Positions 57,001 through 64,000 of a DNA stretch of 64,000 bases are shown here, piece by piece. The notes beneath the pieces were generated by a model. It did not search any database and had not been told where the DNA came from. It saw nothing but the letters and a program-made list of their open reading frames with translations. The stretch comes from Blattamonas nauphoetae (Eukaryota > Preaxostyla > Oxymonadida). Position 1 is the stretch's first letter. The number at the start of each line of letters is the position of its first letter. The position numbers and the translations under genes were made by a program. The stretch lies in the NCBI GenBank assembly GCA_033064195.1, contig JARBJD010000070.1, forward strand, positions 124,001 through 188,000. Direction: 5' to 3'.

Positions 57001-58462
57001 GTATGCCCTTCACGAACAATGTTTGTGTCGGCGACTTGAAGAAGAGTGAAGAGATGAGGAGGGATGGTTTGGGAGGGGTAGAGATGAAAGACTAGGTGTT
57101 GGTGAGGAGCGGAGAGACGACAAGGAGCGACAAGGAGAAACGAGATGGACGACAAGGATCGCCGAGGGACGATCGCAGATGTTGACATGAACGATTTCGA
57201 GAGAATGTGCTGCACCAGAGGCAACAGCGGCGAGACCGAGAGGAAGGGTGGGATGGGATTGCTGAGAGATCGGAAGGGAGACATCTTGCCTGACAAGATC
57301 GAAGAGACAAGCACAAAGTTGAGGATGAAGTGGGCATCTTGGTTGTACTGCAGCACAGACAGAAGGAGAGAGCCATCTTTGGTGATGTCCGTGTTCGCTG
57401 TGCTTTGACGAGGCGGCGTGTTGGTGTTGTCGTCCAGCTGAACACGACACTCGCACATCCGAAGATGGAATTCACTTGCACTTGGAATGAAGCATCGAGA
57501 CAGCGCGTTCATCCACATTTCTGTCGTGTTTTCTTCATCCCACCGAATGCAAGTGAATGTCTGTGTCGGCGAACTGAACGAGACGAGGAAGGGAGAGCGT
57601 GTGGTGAAGAGGACAGTCAAGATGAGCAGACATCGGCTGACATTTTCACTTCGAGTCGGCTGTGCAGCATGCGAAGTGTTATTGTGAGTCTGCGGGGCGA
57701 GACCGCGAATAATGTGGTGAGCGTTCCGAAGAAAGTGAACGAGAGCGTGCCCATCGAGTGTTGTGTGGCAGATGAATTGATTTCGGAGATGTCCGTTCGC
57801 GAGAGCTGGCAGGCTTTAATTTGTGTGTCGGTGATGAGCAATGAGATGTTGGAAGGGTCGGCGTCGATAACTGTTGAACCCAGCACCACTGATTTGAAGT
57901 GGAAATTGAGAGAGAGAAAGGTGTTGTCGTCTTGTACAAAACAGAGTTGATCGAGTTTGAGGTCGATTGATGGCTTGGGAGCAGCACGAGGAATGAGCGG
58001 AGAAATCAGGATGAGAAACGATGCTGCTTTTGAGGGGATGAGCGAACAGAGTGGACATTGAATGAACTTGGCCAGTTTTAGTGTCTCGTCCTGCTGCGGT
58101 CCAAACGACGTTGTGAACGGTATTCGAAGGTCGTCCACCGAATTCGCAATCCCATTCAGCTGAGCGTGGATTTCAGACCGAGTTGTCAGACTCGTGTTTA
58201 GATGATGGCATCCAGCGACGGACACTTCGATGAACAGTTGGAAAGTCTTCCACATCGTCGAGAAGAACGACGACGCGCAGCGGATCTTATTCTGTGCAGT
58301 TTTTGCTGATCCGAAGAGGAGCAGGTTGAGGATGAGAGCACAGACAGTCAGGGTGAGCGAGAACCCTTCCGCCGGCTCTGTCCCCACAACGAACGCGTCT
58401 TCCATCAAACCCGATTGGACGATGAGCGAGGGAAGCTGCGAGTGGATCACATCGGCAATCAT
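56967..58462 (-). CDS. Gene R: ~500-aa protein, unknown, two frames to be joined
   Basis: ATG at 58462 (MIADVIHSQLPSLIVQSGLM) opens 282 aa with hydrophobic (LTLTVCALILNLLLFGSAKT) and soluble parts (SIDLKLDQLCFVQDDNTFLS, SNISLLITDTQIKACQLSRT). Near 57620 the frame changes by one into CLLILTVLFTTRSPFLVSFS and TFTCIRWDEENTTEMWMNAL, running to 56967. I could not find a convincing short intron at the junction, so this may be an indel. GC content is higher than in the neighbours. No family recognised. Confidence 0.5.
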
Positions 58463-58657
58463 CTTCACAATCTCGAGAGATGGTGTGCGGTTGGGAATGA
58501 GAGCCGTGTGTTGGTCTCTATCTCGTCTCCCACCTCATCCGATCTCCTCCACTCGACATCGGAACAGGATAAGTGGATGTGGCTGATGAGAGCAAAGAAG
58601 GGAATAATATGAGAAGAAAATGGTGGAACGGATAGAAAGAAGAGACAGAAGTCGAAC

Positions 58658-61420
58658 GGGTAAGTATAGAGACAGATCTGATTTTGTATACACACAGATC
58701 TGTCCGTCGGTATAGGCACAGATCTGAAGGATACACACAGATCTGTCTATATGTTCATAATTTTCGACTATATCACACATTTTTTCTCTGATTTATCTTC
58801 GAAACAAATTGTATGTCCCTCTACCCCCTTTAAAACCACAACTCTCGAAAAAGTTGGACCAGAAGAACTGATCAAGCCAGAATAAGTACAAAACGTATCA
58901 CAGGTGTGACATGGTGAGGTGAGGGATGACAGCGATCGGATATGAGGGAGGAGTGATGTCATGGCTTTGTTGATGACGCGGTTCTGTGCAGGAAGCTGGC
59001 AGAGGGAAAGATTCAGGGAAAAAGTGAAATGAAGAGGAGAACGGGATACTGGTGCGAGATTCGGGTCGTATCGCATCCAGAAGAGCATCATTCAGGTACG
59101 GTGGAACAGGAGGTGCTATTGGTGGTGAAACAGTGAGGAGCACAGGATCCTCATTTCTGTCGTGTTGGGGCGACCAAGGAGAGATCTGAAAAGGCACTGT
59201 CTGTGCGGGGAAGGTAAGATATCACAGCAGGAGCGCGAGATGGAGTGGTGGCGAAGGCGGGGATAGGAGAAGGGGCGACAGGGGTTGAGAGGGGAGAAAG
59301 AGGGAGTTGCGGGGGTGTCTGAGGTTGTGGAGGGTGTTGGGTGGGGCTGGATGTGTTTCGGCGAGATGCGAGTGCTCTGTGGATGGTCGGAACAGGCGAT
59401 GGTTCTTCCTCAGACTGCTCGCCTTCAAAGTCGTCTTCTGCAAGGATTTCAGTTTGTTCTTCTTCTTTGTCCTCCTCATTATCCATCGCTGCTGCTTTTT
59501 GATGTGTGATTCGCTTGATTTCTGCTGTTTCCCACTCTGACCATTCCCCAGCTTGAGTCCTTCGCTCGTTCTCAGCTATGATCGGTAGTAATTCAGCTAT
59601 AGGACACAAAACCCGCTAATCGACCAAATCATACCTCTTCACCTGCTGTAGCACCCCAAACAAGACACGGAGAGTGGAGTGATGTCTGAACCGCTCTCGA
59701 ACTCCACAATAAGTCCGCTGATGCTCTTCGCAGGTTAATACAAAGTATGTTGTACGATTGTTGAACTCTTCCACTTGGAAGGGGAGAATGTCGATTAATC
59801 CGTTTGTTTTGATTTCCAACATTCTGAGATCTGGAAGCAGGTCAACTTTAGTGAAAATTCTCGGAGGAGTGCGATTTCTTTTCGCAATCTGCAAAAGTTG
59901 CATTATTCCCAACTCTTGTCACCAGATCGGCGAGAGGGAGAGCAGCTTCGTCGGTGACTTCCTTTCTGGCATTTCATTCATCATGAATTCGTGTTTCCAG
60001 GACTAAGTGTTGGTCCAGTCGTAAAAACTTGAGATGGGGTGGCGAGTGGGGACGATTTGGTTGAGGAGATCCGAACCATCCGATGAGGAAATTGTGTGGA
60101 TGGAATTGTGTTTGAGTGGATTGGAAGGCAGTTCATTGACTCGACAAGGTAGTCATCCATCTCAAAGAACGGTGACAGTTCGCTTGTTGATGAATTAGTG
60201 TTTTGGGAGTGGGAGGAAAGTTGACAGTCGAGATCATGTGGGGAAGAGTTCAGATCGTCTCCATCGCTTAACATATTTCCTCCATCTTCCAACCTCGAAA
60301 GGACGAAGTCATCATCACGTCCGATGAACGCCCGCGATTGCGTCGGATGTCTTCTTTTTCTGTTAAGTTTCTTGTTTTGTTGTGATGGGAAGACGACACG
60401 CTTCAACTTTGCTTCCCTTTTTGGTTGATCCAAAGCGCCAAGTGAGAGTGTGGGACTTGATTCTTTTCTGCCAAACTGAAAAGTACCGATTAATCTTTCG
60501 TGTAATTTGGCGGGAACGGATTTTTGAGTTTTGAGTGAGGCACATATCCAAAAACAGAGGGGAGTGGACGCTCTCGAATAATTTACCGGCCTCGTCCCAC
60601 TTCCTTTTTGGCATGACGGAGGGCATCACGGTAAGTTGTACCGAATGGTGTCTAGTGAAGCAGCCACCAAACTGTCATGGTGTAATATGCTGAAGATGGA
60701 GAAAGAGATGAAATAATGATTGTGAAAGGTGAGACAGACTTTATGGGAACGTTCGTTTCACGAATGGGATTCAATTGTTCGGAAATCAGTTCTACCCTAC
60801 GATCGGCAGGTTAAACGAACTTAGACAACATTCCATTGTGTCACTAGATTTGCTATTGATCATTTCATATTCTACTGGAATAAACGAGAGAATATACATG
60901 CTAGAACGAACTGAAATACTTGTGCCCTTTCGACGACGGATCGAAGGCATGGAGGATCAATTGTTTCTGCATAGAATCTGGCCTTGACCAGGGATGTTCG
61001 GAGACTATTTAAATTCTATATCCAGTCAAGTACATCAAGTTTATATGTCTGGGGAGAGGGAACTGCCATTAGATCAATTCCATCAATTCCAGGTCGAAGG
61101 CAGATTGAGGATGAGTTTGATGAGACATGTGAGTTCGCAGTTTGGATTCGAATGGTTGTATAAATCGATATTTCGTGAGATGGAGAGAAATCAAGGCTTG
61201 ACGGGTTGATCACTTCCATCGTTCACACAATGACAGACTTTTGGTTTAAAGGGGGTAGAGGGACATACAATTTGTTTTGAAGCTAGATAAGATAAAAAAT
61301 GTGTGATATAGTCGAAAATTATAAACAAATTGACAGATCTGTGTGTATCCTTCAGATCTGTGCGTATACCAAATTTAGATCTGTGTGTATACAAAATCAG
61401 ATCTGTCTCTATACATACCC
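58658..61420 (-). mobile_element. X2: 2,763-bp iteron-ended transposon, 9-bp target duplication
   Basis: Left end GGGTAAGTATAGAGACAGAT; right end inverted GGGTATGTATAGAGACAGAT. AAGTCGAAC flanks both sides (58649-58657 and 61421-61429). Four CAGATCTG iterons lie inside each end (58671-58745 and 61328-61408), inverted to each other. The end differs from X1 mainly in the iteron sequence (CAGATCTG against CGCAGATC). A multi-exon minus-strand gene lies inside and reads toward the left end. Confidence 0.9.
58898..60629 (-). CDS. X2-encoded protein, unknown, multi-exon
   Basis: Frames in order: 60629 (MPKRKWDEAGKLFESVHSPL, ITRKINRYFSVWQKRIKSHT); a likely 40-bp intron (donor GTGTCGTC, end CTTAACAG) joining KVEA to KRRHPTQSRAFIGRD; acidic part with SRLEDGGNMLSDGDDLNSSP; a likely 34-bp intron (GTGACAAG...TTTGCAG) before IAKRNRTPPRIFTKVDLLPD and EEFNNRTTYFVLTCEEHQRT; then EWETAEIKRITHQKAAAMDN and a long Pro/Ser/Thr-rich C-terminal part to about 58898. 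The basic, Trp-containing N-terminal region could bind DNA (inference). No DDE signature recognised. Some joins remain open. Confidence 0.5.
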
Positions 61421-61578
61421 AAGTCGAACTCGAGGAAGAAAGCAGAGAAAAATGTGATCCTGATCACGATCATACAAGGTCTGAGTTTGAAGCCCCCTTG
61501 GAGATTGGCAGAGAGCTGGACGACATGCTCCAACTGACTTTACCAGATATCCAGAGCGAGGGTGAAGATTGGTTGTGA

Positions 61579-61825
61579 AGATCGTCGGAGAAAGTGTCCT
61601 CCACCCCCTTTTCAACACGATCGATATTGTTTTTGGCTTGGAAGGAGGAAAATAATAAAAAAGTGATTGGGAATTAAGGATTCATGAATTAAAACGCAAG
61701 AAAGTGACACTGGAGAGTCGACCAAATACTCCGAACAAACCATTTCGAGTTGAGGAGATTCGTGTTGGTTGAGCGATGGAGTTGCAGTTGGACTGATTGC
61801 TCCCTCCAAATACCATGCATTCATT
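61579..61825. other. Intergenic region
   Basis: Convergent 3' ends of the acidic exon and gene O; no gene seen. Confidence 0.4.
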
Positions 61826-62294
61826 TCAGAAAGCGTCTTTTCGTACGAATCGATTCAACCACCCTTCCCGCCCCTCCTTACGACGCTCTCTCTCCGCACG
61901 TGTCTCGTCCAACTACTTCTCTCGCTCTTCCTTCGCTTCCTTCCGCTTTCGAGCGAGTTCGGCTTCCAACTCTTCCGACAGATCGAACGCACTTTCCATG
62001 ATTGCAGTGCGGTGGAAATGGTTGAAAACATGCGACTGATTCGGCTTTGGCGGCGAGAATGGTCGGAGTGGCTTGTGATCCGCGTTGTATTGTGTCTTCC
62101 AGATAGTTGCCTGTATGAACAATGAGGGATCGAGTGAATGGATGATGGACGGAGAAAGAGAAAAATATCATGAAAAGAAGATGAATCGAGCAAACCTGTG
62201 GAAGCTCAGAGGAAGGATCGGCGGCTCCTTTGTGCGCCTGGTCGAAGAGATGACCATCTTTGTCGACGACGAATTGCCACGGAACTTCGGGCAT
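61826..62294 (-). CDS. Gene O: 127-aa coiled-coil protein, two exons
   Basis: Exon 62294-62196 and exon 62110-61826 join through an 85-bp intron (62111-62195, donor GTTTGC, end CATACAG) with no frame loss. Product: MPEVPWQFVVDKDGHLFDQA, then ATIWKTQYNADHKPLRPFSP, then a charged helix FDLSEELEAELARKRKEAKE and ETRAERERRKEGRE. The middle part with HKPLRPFSPPKPN recalls short flagellar/axonemal proteins, but I cannot name it. It follows gene N after 30 bases in the same frame; an in-frame TAG (62325-62327) separates them. Confidence 0.6.
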
Positions 62295-62324
62295 TTTGTG
62301 CGGGAATTTTGGTCTTTTATTGAA

Positions 62325-63162
62325 CTATGGCTTCGGGTTCACGGTGTGTTTCTGTTTTTGCATAATCTCATCCTCCGTCCGATTGAGGCCACACGTCACG
62401 TTCGCATCAGAGAACACGAAAGGAGGGGCTGGGAACTTCGGAGTGTGGGGGAAGTTGGGTGGGGCTTGGGCGTGAAAGAGGCGAGGGGAGACCGACAGCC
62501 TCGTTGGACTTCGCATCGGTGACCTAGCTTTCGGTGTGACAAGCGATTGCAGATGTGGTGTCTTCGTTGGTGATTTTGAAGCAATAATCGAGCGATTGGT
62601 TCGTGATGACATTGTTGAGAACATTTCGTCGAGAACATCTCGCTTCTGTTGCTTCAGCAGTGTCGCATTTCGGAAGTATTCGCGAGTTGGTGAGTCACTG
62701 CTGAATGGTGGGGCTTTCGTTGGGGACGAATAAAACACCGCATTTCCTCGCCGACGAATCGTCTTCGACGAGATCAGCGAAGACGACCTCGAATGAGTGT
62801 GTTTGGTCGTGTTCAAATGATCGGTCTCGATTCTGAGCTTTCTATCAGCATTCGACTTGTTTCGAAGAGGAGAGGGGGATGTGAAACGGGATGGCGATGG
62901 GGAAACGGAAGATCGACGCCGAGTTCCCGAGAGAGTGTCAGTCACGAGCGTTTCAACTGCGTTGCGCTTATCTGAGGAAAGAAGAATGAAAAATAATGAT
63001 ATACTTGGACATAGGATTCAGAGAATAAATAGGGAAAGAGGAAGGGGAAGATGACGCGTCCATACTTTCCAGTTTCCTCATCGACGAGTCAAGTTGTTGC
63101 GACGTGTGAACGAACACTGTCTGAAGATATTCTTGATCAAGATGGTGCAGAAGTTCCTCCAT
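62325..63162 (-). CDS. Gene N: 247-aa Ser/Arg-rich protein, two exons
   Basis: Exon 63162-63066 and exon 62971-62325 join through a 94-bp intron (62972-63065, donor GTATGG, end TTTCCTCAG) to a frame of exactly 248 codons. N-terminus MEELLHHLDQEYLQTVFVHT is helical; the rest is disordered with SP and TP repeats (SSVSPSPSRFTSPSPL, ASKSPTKTPHLQSLVTPKAR), many likely phosphorylation sites. It could be a cytoskeletal or microtubule-linked protein (inference). It may form one gene with O if the TAG lies in an unseen intron. Confidence 0.6.
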
Positions 63163-63349
63163 CGAAACTGGATACTACGACGTCATCTCCAATTGAGGCT
63201 GATAAACGCGAAGAACGACGAATGAAACGTCAGTCACGGACAAAAGTAAGTGGTCACCCCTTCCTGCATTTATGAACAGATGATTTTTCACACTTTTTTC
63301 GTAAACACTTCACATCACTGAAAGACGGAACTTTTTCAAATATAAAACA

Positions 63350-64000
63350 AGAATAGTGTGGTGAAGTGGAAATCAAGAGATTTGACTGATGTGCCCTGGG
63401 AGGCACTTTTGATTGCGGATGTCAAAATATGTCTCCTCTTCCAAGAAGAGGAGATGTGACCTGTATAGTCTGTTCCTCCACTGAGAGCTCTCAACTTCCA
63501 CTCCTCGCAGAGATACTGGACGATCCGCGACGAAAAAGTGTGTTTTCTCTCTTCTTCATCCCTCTTCTGACAACCGTGCAACTCTTCCAACCTCTTTAAC
63601 TTGTGGTCAGAATGCTTTTTCTCTCCTTGTTCGATCGAGAGCTGACAATTGTGGTGTGAAAAAATGTGGGAGAAAATGTGCGAATCTCATGTTCTCTACA
63701 GCAGGTCTTTACAATTGAGAGAAAGTGAGAATACTCAATAACATCATCAGAGAGAGCGTTTGATGTCTTTCCAAAGCTGGCTGAAGAGGGATGAAGAAGA
63801 GAGAAAACACACTTTTTCGTCGCGGATCGTCCAGTATCTCTGCGAGGAGTGGAAGTTGAGAGCTCTCAGTGGAGGAACAGACTATACAGGTCACATCTCC
63901 TCTTCTTGGAAGAGGAGACATATTTTGACATCCGCAATCAAAAGTGCCTCCCAGGGCACATCAGTCAAATCTCTTGATTTCCACTTCACCACACTATTCT
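63350..64000. repeat. Inverted repeat with arms of at least 218 bp, cut by the window edge
   Basis: 63350-63567 and 63783-64000 are inverted copies with a 215-bp spacer; I saw no mismatch in most of the arm. Both arms contain the same coding-like frame (HTFSSRIVQYLCEEWKLRAL, then HILTSAIKSASQGTSVKSLD), minus strand on the left and plus strand on the right. The right arm reaches the last base, so the repeat may continue. Either the ends of a fold-back element or a palindromic gene duplication. Confidence 0.8.

Larger units (their letters stand above)
58636..61578 (+). pseudogene. Acidic coding exon split by X2
   Basis: The frame KEETEVE up to 58657 continues after X2 at 61430 as LEEESREKCDPDHDHTRSEF and IGRELDDMLQLTLPDIQSEG to a stop at 61576-61578. 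Removing X2 and one copy of the duplication keeps the frame. The exon is strongly acidic and looks like the C-terminal end of a gene; upstream exons were not identified. Confidence 0.45.

Noticed and set aside
62295-62327. In-frame TAG between genes N and O read as glutamine (altered code, as in some oxymonads)
   Set aside because: Long host frames across the window end in ordinary stops and contain no in-frame TAG or TAA. Two separate genes, or an unseen intron, explain it better.
1-64000. LTR retroelements, Polinton-like or other virus-like elements
   Set aside because: No long terminal direct repeats, reverse transcriptase, integrase, capsid or DNA polymerase motifs were recognised in any frame.
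1-64000. Ribosome binding sites, bacterial promoters and operons
   Set aside because: Spliceosomal introns, signal peptides and eukaryotic transposons show this is nuclear eukaryotic DNA, so purine-rich strings before ATGs were not called.

Overview
The window looks like nuclear DNA of an oxymonad protist, most likely Blattamonas nauphoetae or a close relative. Three things point there. Several proteins belong to a leucine-rich, HEAT-like family (33118-34101, 7545-8744, 42144-43140) that I remember as hugely expanded in that genome. Two long secreted/surface proteins combine a signal peptide, right-handed beta-helix stretches and Ig-like repeats. The genes carry very short GT-AG spliceosomal introns and read with the standard code. 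The species call rests on memory of these families, not on a search.

Layout. 1-1357: right-hand part of a transposon with subterminal iterons (X0) and its gene. 1534-2523: a 990-bp fold-back element. 3097-14946: two paralogous ~1,050-1,130-aa proteins (genes A and C, minus strand) flanking a head-to-head inverted duplication of a HEAT-like gene (B and B'), whose plus-strand copy holds a 448-bp element. 15193-32917: two tandem minus-strand surface-protein genes (E and F). F is split by a mariner and a 608-bp element, and a 3.4-kb iteron element (X3) sits between E and F. 33118-36409: HEAT-like gene I, a 65-aa membrane peptide gene and gene K. 36712-43140: iteron element X1 inside a host frame, then broken pieces of beta-helix and HEAT-like genes. 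43320-56374: hAT-like elements with 8-bp target duplications, a decayed plus-strand gene (45.8-49.5 kb) and a second mariner identical to the first. 56403-63162: convergent genes Q and R, iteron element X2 inside an acidic coding exon, and genes N and O. 63350-64000: an inverted repeat running off the window.

The host genes do not form an obvious pathway. They are members of lineage-specific families (HEAT-like proteins, surface proteins) copied in tandem or inverted and then split by DNA transposons. At least eleven DNA-transposon copies or ends are visible; for several, target duplications and reading frames let the insertion point be placed to the base.

Two features stand out. The first is a class of introns only 31-34 bp long (five of exactly 34 bp), one at the same place in paralogs A and C. 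The second is a set of transposons (X0-X3) whose ends are short arrays of iterons that differ between copies while the plan stays the same: GG-starting ends, 9-10 bp target duplications, one gene or more inside. An uninterrupted paralog of the X3 target lies in the same window. No tRNA, rRNA, CRISPR array, bacterial operon signal, LTR element or virus-like element was recognised.
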